Source of the DNA: JAVVEZ01 sp032250895
GTDB taxonomy: Bacteria; Pseudomonadota; Gammaproteobacteria; Pseudomonadales; Pseudohongiellaceae
Assembly: GCA_032250895.1 (NCBI GenBank)
Contig: JAVVEZ010000071.1
Coordinates: 1 to 18,638, forward strand
Direction: 5' to 3'
DNA: 18,638 bases
The position numbers were made by a program, and so were the translations under genes. Position 1 is the first letter of the stretch; the number at the start of each line of letters is the position of its first letter. Under the pieces are notes generated by a model. That model was not told where the DNA came from. It saw only the letters and a program-made list of their open reading frames with translations, and made no database searches. Below, in pieces: positions 7,669-16,000 of this stretch.

Positions 7669-7734
7669 GCCTGCCAGGCTTGGCTTGAAGAAGGGTACGC
7701 TCTTCTCCGGGCTTGGACCTGGCAGGCTTTTTTT
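7669..7734 (+). terminator. Intrinsic terminator after the first receptor, long loop
   Basis: GCCTGCCAGG (7669-7678) pairs perfectly with CCTGGCAGGC (7718-7727), followed at once by TTTTTTT (7728-7734). It starts 27 bp after the receptor stop. The 39-base loop contains a small inner stem, GAAGA/TCTTC (7687-7691/7701-7705), so the folded form is probably a compact extended hairpin. Confidence 0.85.
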
Positions 7735-7804
7735 ATTTCCCGGTTTCCAGTCTTCCTGCGTTTTGTTAGAGTGCCCGGACACGACAATTCACAGGACTGA
7801 AAAA

Positions 7805-8350
7805 ATGCCTTTGCTTCGTTCCCTGAGCGCTGCCGGGAGCCTTCCCGAACTGCGCCAGCATTACCCTTTTCTGGATTTATTGCGCCCTTATGCACAGGCG
7901 CTGATGCGCGGCCCCTCTCCGCTGAGCCCGGGCGAACGCGAACTCATCGCGGCCTATGTTTCCGGCCTCAACAGTTGCTCCTATTGCTATGGCTCCCATT
8001 CCCGGGTGGCACAGGGTTTCGGTCTTGCTCCAGACCTGCTGGAAAGTCTGCTGGACAACCTGGAGACCGCCCCCATAGAACCACGTCTGAAACCCCTGTT
8101 GCACTATGCCCGCAAGCTCACCGAGACCCCCAGCCGCATGAGCCCGGCCGATGCCGCTGCGGTCTATGCCGCCGACTGGAATGACGAAGCCTTGATGCAC
8201 ACCATTGCCGTTTGTGCTTACTTCAACAACATGAACAGGCTGATAGCAGGCACCGGTATCAGCGGCACCCCGGGTGTTTATGAACATGCTGCGCAGCGCT
8301 TGCTCGAAACGGGCTACGACAAGCCCGCGGAGGCCCTGCCAGAACCTTGA
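7805..8350 (+). CDS. AhpD-like / carboxymuconolactone decarboxylase family protein (peroxidase-related)
   Basis: This 181-residue soluble, all-helical protein has the AhpD-like core. ERELIAAYVSGLNSCSYC (44-61) leads into the CxxC pair C58/C61 with H65 four residues later, the arrangement of the thiol peroxidase-type active site. The family includes AhpD-like alkylhydroperoxide reductases and uncharacterised peroxidase-related enzymes; the length and SCSYCYGSH motif fit the latter best. The later NNMNRLIAGTGI helix also fits that group. The ATG at 7805 is preceded by CAGGA about eight bases upstream; the frame stays open back to 7685 but lacks a better start. It lies after the terminator of the receptor gene, so it is probably transcribed separately. 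It converges with the DUF2189 gene, leaving 52 bp between stops. The reductant and peroxide substrate are unknown. Confidence 0.88.
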   Translation: MPLLRSLSAAGSLPELRQHYPFLDLLRPYAQALMRGPSPLSPGERELIAAYVSGLNSCSYCYGSHSRVAQGFGLAPDLLESLLDNLETAPIEPRLKPLLHYARKLTETPSRMSPADAAAVYAADWNDEALMHTIAVCAYFNNMNRLIAGTGISGTPGVYEHAAQRLLETGYDKPAEALPEP

Positions 8351-8385
8351 CGAGGCGGCGTGGACTAAGGAACCTGTGGTCCGCA

Positions 8386-8408
8386 ATTAATCAGAGCTTT
8401 CCCTAAAC
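8386..8408 (-). repeat. Short motif, diverged inverted copy of the one at 16241-16260
   Basis: On the minus strand this reads GTTTAGGGAAAG then CTCTGATTAAT. It shares AAGCTCTGA and TAA with the plus-strand motif at 16241-16260 (GTTAAGGAAGCTCTGAATAA), differing by two one-base insertions and a few substitutions. The stop codon of the DUF2189 gene (8405-8403) lies inside it. From memory, GGAAGCTCTGA-type sequences occur near IS ends in gammaproteobacteria, so this may be an IS-end relic. Confidence 0.35.
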
Positions 8409-9197
8409 GACCACTCGTCGATACAGATGCCAGGTGGCATGGCCCAATACCGGCATGGCAATGGCCAGGCCGAAAAACAGTGGCAGCGAGCCCAGCACGA
8501 GCAAGCCGGCAACCACAAGACCCCACAGCGCCATGGTCCGGGGATTGTGCAACACTGCCCGGACCGAGATGGCGACGGCTTTGCCGGCACTCACCCGGCG
8601 CTCCAGCAGCATCGGCAGCGAGACCACACTGATGCTGAAAACGACCAGCGCAAACAGGAAACCAAGCCCACAACCCAATGCAATCAGACTCCAGCCCTCG
8701 CGGGTTCCGAATAGCTGCTGCACGAAGCCAGCCACCGATTCCGGCAGGGCTGCGCCGAAAAACAGCTCATAGACCAGCAGCGCCGTCTGCAGCCAGGCGG
8801 CAAAAATGCCCACCATCACGATGCCCAAAGCCGCCAGTGCCCAGCGTGAAGGCGCCCGCAGAACGTCAAACACATGCCACCAGGCATAATCCTGCCCCCC
8901 TTCCCGGCGCCGGCTCAGCTCATACAGACCGCAGGCCGCCAGGGGGCCGACCAAGGCAAAACCGACGAGCAGGGGAAAAATCAGGGGGAGCATGCCATAG
9001 CCCAGACCGAGGCGGATCGAGACCAGCGCGGTCAGGGGATAAATCACACAGAGAAAAATGCCATGCGTCGGCCGCGCGTAGAAATCATCGCGGCCCTTGC
9101 GCAAGGCCTCCCACAGGTCCTGTGGTGCAATCCGGCGCACCGGCAGGTCATCAACTTCTTCACTATTCATCTCAGCTGTCTGGCTTGCAGTAACCAT
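8403..9197 (-). CDS. DUF2189 family integral membrane protein
   Basis: This 264-residue protein matches the DUF2189 family of predicted inner-membrane proteins, whose function is unknown. After a hydrophilic N-terminus (1-25) comes an RRIAPQDLWEALRKGRDDF segment. About six hydrophobic helices follow (roughly 46-64, 70-92, 118-144, 168-197, 222-240 and 241-256). Family hallmarks are GPLAACGLYELSRRRE (84-99) after the second helix, HNPRTMALWG (217-226) and the C-terminal GHATWHLYRRVV (252-263). The ATG at 9197-9195 has GAGG seven bases upstream, whereas the longer frame back to 9293 has no good start. It lies 261 bp downstream of a receptor gene on the same strand, with a stem-loop between, so co-transcription is uncertain. 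Its stop codon falls within a short repeat at 8386-8408, so the gene end may have been shaped by an insertion. Confidence 0.85.
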   Translation of the reverse strand: MVTASQTAEMNSEEVDDLPVRRIAPQDLWEALRKGRDDFYARPTHGIFLCVIYPLTALVSIRLGLGYGMLPLIFPLLVGFALVGPLAACGLYELSRRREGGQDYAWWHVFDVLRAPSRWALAALGIVMVGIFAAWLQTALLVYELFFGAALPESVAGFVQQLFGTREGWSLIALGCGLGFLFALVVFSISVVSLPMLLERRVSAGKAVAISVRAVLHNPRTMALWGLVVAGLLVLGSLPLFFGLAIAMPVLGHATWHLYRRVVV

Positions 9198-9366
9198 AAT
9201 CAAACCTCGCGAATCGCTACGTTGACAAGTTTCAGCTGACCCGTACAAGACGACTGCTGTGATTTTTCCACTACCGGGGAGACAGGACAACACTTCGAGT
9301 TCGAGGGAGCCTTATAGACTGCGGACCCGCCTGATGGTGTATTTCTTTCGCCATTGACAGACTCCG

Positions 9367-9399
9367 TTTCCAGACCAACTCCAAGAGTCGGTCTGGAAA
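9367..9399 (-). terminator. Stem-loop after the middle receptor gene (no T run)
   Basis: TTTCCAGACC (9367-9376) and GGTCTGGAAA (9390-9399) pair perfectly. After one A/C mismatch, an inner ACTC (9378-9381)/GAGT (9385-9388) stem closes on a CAA loop. It lies 59 bp past the receptor stop (minus strand). No T run follows, so it may act as an RNA-stabilising 3' stem or a weak or Rho-assisted terminator. A related stem occurs after the other minus-strand receptor at 12924-12962. Confidence 0.55.
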
Positions 9400-9458
9400 T
9401 GAGACTTGCCTGCAATGCGCGCATGGCGAGGACACACCCGAACCTGATGCACGCTACC

Positions 9459-12400
9459 TCAGTAGCGGAAGCGCGCCCCGGCCACGAAGCGCCGGCCCAG
9501 CACATCAAACAGGCTCTGGTTGGTTTGGATGGACGAGGCCGTGAAGGTGCTGAAGCCAGCCGTCACCGGCGGATTTTCATCGAGCAGGTTGGTGACTGTC
9601 CCATAAACCTCCCAGGATGAACCATCGTCATTGTCAGCACTGTAAGAAAGCCGTAGATCGGTATAGAAGGCTCCGCGAACGGTATTGTCCGAAATCTCGA
9701 CACCGGTCGTTTCGGTGGCATCGAGCTTACCCTGATCGATCCAGCGCTCCTGCACGAAGACCGTAATCGGTCCGTTGTTATAGGTGATATTGGTCGTGAA
9801 CTTGAATTCCGGCAGGTCCTGCACGCCGGTCTCGCCGGCCCGCTCGATCTTTGGCGCCCCCGGATTCGTCAGTGAACTCTCGTTCAACCAGGTGCCCAGA
9901 AAGCGCCAGTTCAGCGATTCCTCATTGCCACCGAGAAACGTCAAGGGGGTATTGTAATTCAACTCCAGATCAATGCCCTCGGTCTGGTTTTCGGCGACAT
10001 TCTGGAATACATCCATGATGCGAGAAACCACATTGGTAACGGGATCACGCTCGATCAACGCACACAGGTTCTGGGCGCCGGCAAAGCAGTCGTTGACAAT
10101 CCGCTGCACACCCAACTGACTGATGGCGCCACTGATGTGGATGCGGTAATAATCGACCGTGGCCGAGAAGCCACTCAACCAGGCGGGTTGATAGATGGCC
10201 CCAACCGTCACCGTATCCGCCTCTTCGGGATCGACGGCTGGATTGCCGCCACTCTCCAACTGAATGCTGAAGCCATTGTTGTTGAGCTCAGGATCAGTAA
10301 TGAAGCCAGCTCCACCGGTCCGGTCAAAGCGCTCCGCCAGGGTCGCGGCCCGCACGTCGTGGGAGCCGGTGGTGCGGATGCGCAGTTCATCATTGAGCTG
10401 CCAGTCACCACCGAATTTCCATGCCCAGACCGTGCCACTGCCGGTATAGTCGGCGAAGCGCCCGGACAGGGTAAGGTTGAATTGTTGCACGAAGGGAAGA
10501 TCGGAAACCACCGGGACCAACATTTCGCCAAAGGCTTCCTTCACCTCGAAGCTGCCCTTGATATTGGGCACGGTGGCAAACTGCGTGGACTCCGGTTGAT
10601 TGATGATATTCGGCGCCACGCCACGCAGCGCCGGATCCGCCGCCGGAAAGAAGGTCAGATCACGCGAGGGATTGCTCGGATCGACGACCAGTTGCGTGAG
10701 TTGCTCGCGCCGCCAGGAAACACCGGTAGCCAACGAGATGGCTCCCGCGCCCCAGCCATCATAGACCTCGCCATCCGCCGACAATTCAAACAGGTGTTCC
10801 GTGGTGTTGTCCCTGGTCAGCTTGGCACCGTCGCCGGTATTGTAGGTTTTGACGATGCCCAGATCCAGGCCGGTATCGGTGAAGGAGACCGGCGTGGTGA
10901 ATTCCTGATTGGGATCAAAGTCAATGACATAGTCCAGGGCCTCGGGTGAAGCCCGTCCGGCACCGAAGAGATTGAGCGGCACACAATTTCCCCATTTTTC
11001 GGGATCGATGAGTGCCGGCCGGCAGACGATGGAACCGGTGGCCGGATCCACGACCGCGTCGACCGCTGCGTTCACACGGTCCTGCCGAATACCTCCCAGC
11101 ATGCGGCCACGCTGTTTGTTACGGCCGGCCTGATAATAGCTGTGCACCTGCCAGTCCTGGAAGAAACCGGCTTGATCAATAGTCAAATCAAAGCCGACTG
11201 TCCCGGCAAAGGTGTTACTTTCAGTCTTGGTGGAGGCATTGGCAGCCAGGTCCTCCGGTCCGCCGATACGTTGCAGCTTGAAGGATTCCAGGCCTTCAGC
11301 CAGCATGGTCTGGCGAACGGATTCCGGCAGGAAGGCGTTCTCCGGGAAGATCGTCAGTTCGGTATTGAAACCGGCATTTTCAAAGATGCCTCCCAGATTA
11401 TTGCTGACCGATTGATTCTTCCCCCATATGCCCTGCACATAGACATTGAGATTGTCGGTGACATCATAATCCAGGTAGGTGAAGGCATTGCCGCGCTCCG
11501 CCTCGGGTGCCAAGGTGGGGCGCAGATTCGTATTCAAGGAGCCACTGCCGCCATTGGTAATGGACTGCGAGCGGGTACCCGAACCGACGATGGAGATATC
11601 ACTCAAGACGAAGGGCGTCACCGTACCATCGGAAAGAAACTGCAAATTGTCGAGAGCCGATTTTTGACCATTCGGCAACAGCCCGGGCGTTTTGATGACC
11701 CCCCCTAGGGTACTCTGCGTCGAGACCACATTGGGCAGGATCAGATCCCGTGGACCCGTGGGGTCGGGATTGGTCACCGTGCCAAAGCTCTGGAACCAGT
11801 TGCGGCCATCATAGGTGGTCACCCGATTCTGCTGGTAGGCTTCGGCCGAAAACAACAGGTGCATTTTTTCGCCGATGTCAGTACCAAAAGTGAAGGAGCC
11901 TTCCCAGTTCTCGTTGTCCCCGCGCGTGGTGGCACCACCCTGAAAGTGCGTATCGACGCCGGTGAACTCCTTGTTGAGAATGAAGTTGGCGACTCCTGCC
12001 ACGGCATCGGTACCATAGGAGGCCGAGGCCCCGCCGGTCACCACTTCAAGACGCTGTACCAAGGCTTCGGGGAAAGTATTGATGTCACTGACCCCCTGCC
12101 GGTTGGTCGGCGGCGAGCGGCGACCGTCCAGCAACACCAGGGTCCGATTGGTACCCAGACCCCGGATATTGAGTCCGCCTGAACCCGGCGAGGAAAAGAA
12201 GTTACCCGGGCTGTTCTGTGTATTGTTGTTGAAAAACTGCGGCAGCTGGCTGATGGATTCGATCAGATTGCCCGGCGCCATGTTACTGAGTTCCTCCACG
12301 CCCACCGAGGTCACCGGTGTCGCTGCCGTGAGGCCCGGGGCGCGGATGCGCGAACCGGTAATCTGAATTTCTTCCAGCGCTCCGGTCTCTTCCTGGGCCT

Positions 12401-12503
12401 GGACACAGGCGGCACTGGTAACACCGGCAATGGCGGCAGCAAGCGTGGAAATCAAGAAACGACGGGATTGTTTTGAATTGCGGAACTTTTTTATTGTTTT
12501 CAT
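9459..12503 (-). CDS. TonB-dependent outer-membrane receptor (tandem paralogue, middle)
   Basis: This 1,014-residue receptor starts with a basic n-region (MKTIKKFRNSKQSRR) and a Sec signal (FLISTLAAAIAGVTSAA, cleaved near QAQ). The TonB-box-like LEEIQITG follows at 43-50. The plug carries LNIRGLGTNRTLVLLDGRR (111-129), VVTGGASASYGTDAVAG (154-170) and ANFIL. The barrel ends VLGRRFVAGARFRY, with a terminal aromatic residue. Two cysteine pairs, CRPALIDPEKWGNC and CFAGAQNLC, are shared with the other receptors. It is colinear without any net indel with the gene at 13018-16062, and by eye about 80-90% identical in protein; the plus-strand receptor is a more distant relative. The ATG at 12503-12501 has GGGG eight bases upstream. 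A separate AT-rich promoter region lies upstream. The ligand is unknown; no siderophore, vitamin or glycan gene is adjacent. Confidence 0.95.
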   Translation of the reverse strand: MKTIKKFRNSKQSRRFLISTLAAAIAGVTSAACVQAQEETGALEEIQITGSRIRAPGLTAATPVTSVGVEELSNMAPGNLIESISQLPQFFNNNTQNSPGNFFSSPGSGGLNIRGLGTNRTLVLLDGRRSPPTNRQGVSDINTFPEALVQRLEVVTGGASASYGTDAVAGVANFILNKEFTGVDTHFQGGATTRGDNENWEGSFTFGTDIGEKMHLLFSAEAYQQNRVTTYDGRNWFQSFGTVTNPDPTGPRDLILPNVVSTQSTLGGVIKTPGLLPNGQKSALDNLQFLSDGTVTPFVLSDISIVGSGTRSQSITNGGSGSLNTNLRPTLAPEAERGNAFTYLDYDVTDNLNVYVQGIWGKNQSVSNNLGGIFENAGFNTELTIFPENAFLPESVRQTMLAEGLESFKLQRIGGPEDLAANASTKTESNTFAGTVGFDLTIDQAGFFQDWQVHSYYQAGRNKQRGRMLGGIRQDRVNAAVDAVVDPATGSIVCRPALIDPEKWGNCVPLNLFGAGRASPEALDYVIDFDPNQEFTTPVSFTDTGLDLGIVKTYNTGDGAKLTRDNTTEHLFELSADGEVYDGWGAGAISLATGVSWRREQLTQLVVDPSNPSRDLTFFPAADPALRGVAPNIINQPESTQFATVPNIKGSFEVKEAFGEMLVPVVSDLPFVQQFNLTLSGRFADYTGSGTVWAWKFGGDWQLNDELRIRTTGSHDVRAATLAERFDRTGGAGFITDPELNNNGFSIQLESGGNPAVDPEEADTVTVGAIYQPAWLSGFSATVDYYRIHISGAISQLGVQRIVNDCFAGAQNLCALIERDPVTNVVSRIMDVFQNVAENQTEGIDLELNYNTPLTFLGGNEESLNWRFLGTWLNESSLTNPGAPKIERAGETGVQDLPEFKFTTNITYNNGPITVFVQERWIDQGKLDATETTGVEISDNTVRGAFYTDLRLSYSADNDDGSSWEVYGTVTNLLDENPPVTAGFSTFTASSIQTNQSLFDVLGRRFVAGARFRY

Positions 12504-12623
12504 TTTTTTTCCCCAAAATTGAATGCATTTATTTAATTTACTTCATTTGATTTTGATTCCAGGTACTACATTCACAGATTAAAAATTTCCAAAGAAGACC
12601 CTTAGGAAAGGTATGAACAACTT

Positions 12624-12632
12624 TTTATAGCA
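12624..12632 (-). promoter_or_regulatory. Candidate extended -10 promoter for the middle receptor
   Basis: On the minus strand this reads TGCTATAAA, an extended -10 type element (TG-N-TATAAA) in AT-rich DNA. It lies about 120 bases before the receptor ATG. No clear -35 hexamer is seen at normal spacing, which extended -10 promoters can tolerate. Confidence 0.3.
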
Positions 12633-12754
12633 TACATTACAGTACACACGGTATCACTCCGATGAAAGAATAGAATAATTAAATCAATATATTACATAAT
12701 CACATCCTCCATAAAAATGAATTATGACCAATTTGATTTTAATATCATTCCCAG

Positions 12755-12775
12755 GAGCCTGAGCCCGACAGGCTC
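12755..12775. repeat. Perfect 7-bp inverted repeat
   Basis: GAGCCTG (12755-12761) pairs with CAGGCTC (12769-12775) around AGCCCGA. An overlapping alternative pairing, TGAGCC (12760-12765)/GGCTCA (12771-12776), is also possible. It sits at the boundary between AT-rich and ordinary DNA. No T run follows on either strand, so its role is unknown. Confidence 0.4.
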
Positions 12776-12895
12776 ATGGATCGTTCAGTCAAACCAAGCG
12801 TCATCAACCGGAAGAAGCAAAACTGCAGACTATCCTTTCAAAGTAATTGCGTAAAAACAAGAAGAATTTATCGTTCCGGTTTTTTTTCAGCATAT

Positions 12896-12916
12896 CGAAT
12901 CCGAATCCGAATCCGA
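12896..12916. repeat. Hexamer tandem repeat, (CGAATC)x3 plus a partial unit
   Basis: Three perfect CGAATC units (12896-12913) are followed by CGA. The repeat lies just beyond the stem-loop downstream of the right-hand receptor gene. It is too short to be a typical phase-variable tract and lies outside any coding frame. Confidence 0.6.
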
Positions 12917-12923
12917 TGTTGAA

Positions 12924-12962
12924 CCATGCCCAAACCAACTCTCTGCGTTGGTCCGGGCATGG
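12924..12962 (-). terminator. Stem-loop after the right-hand receptor gene (no T run)
   Basis: CCATGCCC (12924-12931) pairs with GGGCATGG (12955-12962). After two mismatches, ACCAAC (12934-12939) pairs with GTTGGT (12947-12952) around a TCTCTGC loop. It lies 55 bp past the stop. It corresponds in position and core sequence (ACCAACTC, GGTC, ATG-GACTT beyond) to the stem at 9367-9399, although the outer arms differ. No T run follows on the minus strand, so standard intrinsic termination is doubtful. Confidence 0.5.
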
Positions 12963-13017
12963 GACTTATCTAGGCGTCTCGTTCAATTCAGAAACCCAGG
13001 TCTGCATTACCGAAACA

Positions 13018-16000
13018 TCAGTAGCGGAAGCGAACCCCGGCCACGAAGCGCCGGCCCAGCACATCAAACAGGCTCTGATTGGTTTGCGACGCAGTCGCCG
13101 TAAAGGTGCTGAAACCGGCCGTCACCGGCGGGTTTTCGTCCAGCAGGTTGGTGACTGTCCCATAGACCTCCCAGGATGAGCCATCATCATTGTCAGCATT
13201 GTAGGAGAGCCGCAGATCGGTATAGAAGGCTCCGCGTACTTTGTTGTCCGAAATCTCGACACCGGTCGTCTCATCACCATCGAGCAGACCCTGATCGATC
13301 CAGCGCTCCTGCACGAAGACCGTAATCGGTCCGTTGTTATAGGTGAGATTGGTCGTGAACTTGAACTCGGGCAGGGACAGCACACCCGTCTCCCCAGCCC
13401 GTTCCACCTTCGGTGCCCCCGGATTGGTGATGGAATTTTCGTTCAGCCAGGTACCCAGAAAGCGCCAGTTCAGGGATTCCGCATCGCCACCGAAGAGCGT
13501 CAATGGCGTATTGTAATTGAACTCCACATCGATGCCTTCGGTCTGCGTCTCGGCGATATTCAGGAAAACGTCTTCGATGATCAAGACTTGGTTGGTGGCG
13601 GGATCGCGCGTAATGCGTTCACACAGACCCTGGGCGCCGGCAAAACAGTCATCGACGATGCGCTGCACACCCAGTTGACCGATGGCGCCGCTGAGGTGGA
13701 TTCGGTAATAATCGACCGTGGCCGAGAAGCCGCTCAACCAGGACGGTTGGTAAATGGCTCCGACCGTGACCGTATCGGCCTCCTCGGGTTCAACATTCGG
13801 GTTGCCTCCACTGACCAGACTGACACTGAAGGCATTGTTGTTGAATTCAGGGTCCGTAATGGCGGCGGCCGCGCCGGTGCGATCGAGTCGTTCCGCCAGG
13901 GTCGCGGCCCGCACGTCGTGCGAGCCGGTGGTGCGTATGCGCAGTTCATCATTCACCTGCCAGTCACCACCAAACTTCCAGGCCCAGACCGTGCCGCTGC
14001 CGGTATAGTCGGCAAAACGTCCCGCCAGGGTGAGGTTGAATTGCTGCACGAAAGGCAGATCCGAGACAACCGGAACCAGCATTTCACCAAAGGCTTCCTT
14101 CACCTCGAAGCTGCCCTTGAGGTTGGGCACGGTGGCGAACTGAATGGTCTGGCCACGGTCGGCGATATTGGGTGGGATACCACGAAGCGCCGGGTTCAGG
14201 ACCGGTCTGAGCGTAAAATTCCCCATCGGGTTGGTTGGGTCGACGACCAATTGCGTGATCTGCTCGCGTCGCCATGAAATACCTGTCGCCAGGGACAAGG
14301 CACCGGCACCCCAGCCGTCATAGAGCTCGCCATCTGCCGACAATTCGAAGAGATGTTCCGTGGTATTGGTTACCGTACGCTTGGCGCCATCATCGGTATT
14401 GAAGGTTTTTTCGACGCCCAGATCAAGCCCGCTGTCGCTGAAGAAGATTGGCGTGGTGAATTCCTGCCCACGATCAAAGTCCGTCACGAAGTCGAGGGCC
14501 TCGGGCGAAGCCCGTCCGGCCCCGAAAAGATTGAGCGGTACGCAATTGCCAAAGTTCGCGGGATCTATCAGTGCCGCCCGGCATACGACGGAACCGGTAA
14601 CAGGATCTGCTACGGCGTCAACCGCCGCAACCACGCGGTCGATGCGGATACCACCCTGCTGGCGGCCACGCTGTTTGTTGCGACCGGCCTGATAATAACT
14701 GTGCACCTGCCAGTCCTGGAAAAAACCCGCCTGGTCGATGGTCAGATCAAAGCCGACGGTGCCGGAAAAGGTGTTGGTTTCGGTTCTGGTGAAGGCGGTG
14801 GCAGCCAGGTCCTCCGGCCCGCCGAGACGTTGCAGTTTGAAGGATTCCAGGCCTTCAGCCAGCATGGTCTGACGAATCGCTTCCGGCAGGAAGGCATTGT
14901 CGGGAAAAATCGTCAATTCGGTATTGAAACCGGCATTTTCAAAGGTACCGCCCAGGTTGGTGCTGGTGGATTGATTCTTGCCCCACAGGCCCTGGACATA
15001 GACATTGAGATTGTCGGTGACATCATAATCCAGATAGGTGAAGGCATTGGCGCGCTCTGCCTCCGGGGCCAATGTGGGCCGCAGATTACTGTTCAGGGTG
15101 CCGCTGCCACCATTGGTGATGGACTGCGAGCGGGTACCGGCACCGACGATGGAGACGTCACTGAGGATGAAGGGTGTCACCGTACCGTCGGACAGAAACT
15201 GCAGGAAATCAAGAGACGATTTTTGACCATTGGGCAACAAGCCTGGTGTGCGGATGATGCCGCCGACGGTAGCCTGTGTCGAAACCACGTTGGGCAGGAT
15301 CAGATCCCGTGGACCCGTGGGATCGGGATTGGTGACCGTGCCATAGCTCTGGAACCATTTTCTATCATCAAAAGAGGTCACCCGATTTTGCTGAAAAGCC
15401 TCGACCGAAAACAACAGGTGCATCCTGTCGCTGATATCAGCACCGAAACTGAAGGAACCCTCCCAGTTCTCATTGTCACCACGGGTGGTGGCACCACCCT
15501 GCAAGTGCGTATCGACGCCGGTAAACTCTTTGTTGAGAATGAAGTTGGCAACCCCCGCCACCGCATCGGTACCGTAGGATGCCGACGCACCACCCGTCAC
15601 CACCTCAAGTCTTTGAATCAAGGCCTCCGGAAAGACATTGATGTCACTGGTACCTTGTCGGTTGGCAGGCGGTGAACGGCGCCCGTCCAGCAATACCAGC
15701 GTGCGATTGGTGCCCAAACCCCGGATATTGAGCCCCCCGGAGCCAGGCGAAGTAAAAAAGTTACCCGGATTGTTCTGCGTGGCGTTGTTGAAAAACTGTG
15801 GCAGCTGGCTGATGGATTCGATCAGATTGCCCGGCGCCATCCTGCTGAGTTCGTCCACTCCCACAGAAGTCACCGGCGTGGGTGCCGTGAGACCTGGAGC
15901 GCGGATGCGCGAACCGGTAATCTGAATTTCTTCCAGCGCTCCGGCCTCTTCCTGGGCCTGGACATAAGCGGCACTGGTAACACCGGCAATGGCAGCAGCA

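Larger units (their letters stand above)
12504..13017. other. 514-bp spacer between the tandem receptor genes
   Basis: Positions 12504-12750 are strongly AT-rich and contain the likely promoter of the middle receptor gene (minus strand). Positions 12751-13017 hold a 7-bp stem, a short hexamer repeat and the stem-loop that follows the right-hand receptor gene. No coding frame with a ribosome-binding site and matching codon use was found. The spacer suggests each receptor gene has its own promoter rather than forming one operon. Confidence 0.6.

Noticed and set aside
8362..8382. GGAC...GTCC stem between convergent genes as a two-way terminator
   Set aside because: Only four outer pairs with an uneven inner match, and no T run on either side.
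12393..12410. Cysteine at residue 33 of the middle receptor, suggesting a lipobox
   Set aside because: The preceding residues (SAAC) lack the usual L/V/I at -3, the paralogue has tyrosine there, and AQA-type cleavage a few residues later fits an ordinary signal peptide.
14353..15675. A 440-codon plus-strand frame opposite the right-hand receptor, with similar frames opposite the other two receptors
   Set aside because: Equivalent antisense frames occur at matching places in the paralogues simply because the sense genes are homologous; no ribosome-binding site or domain supports them.
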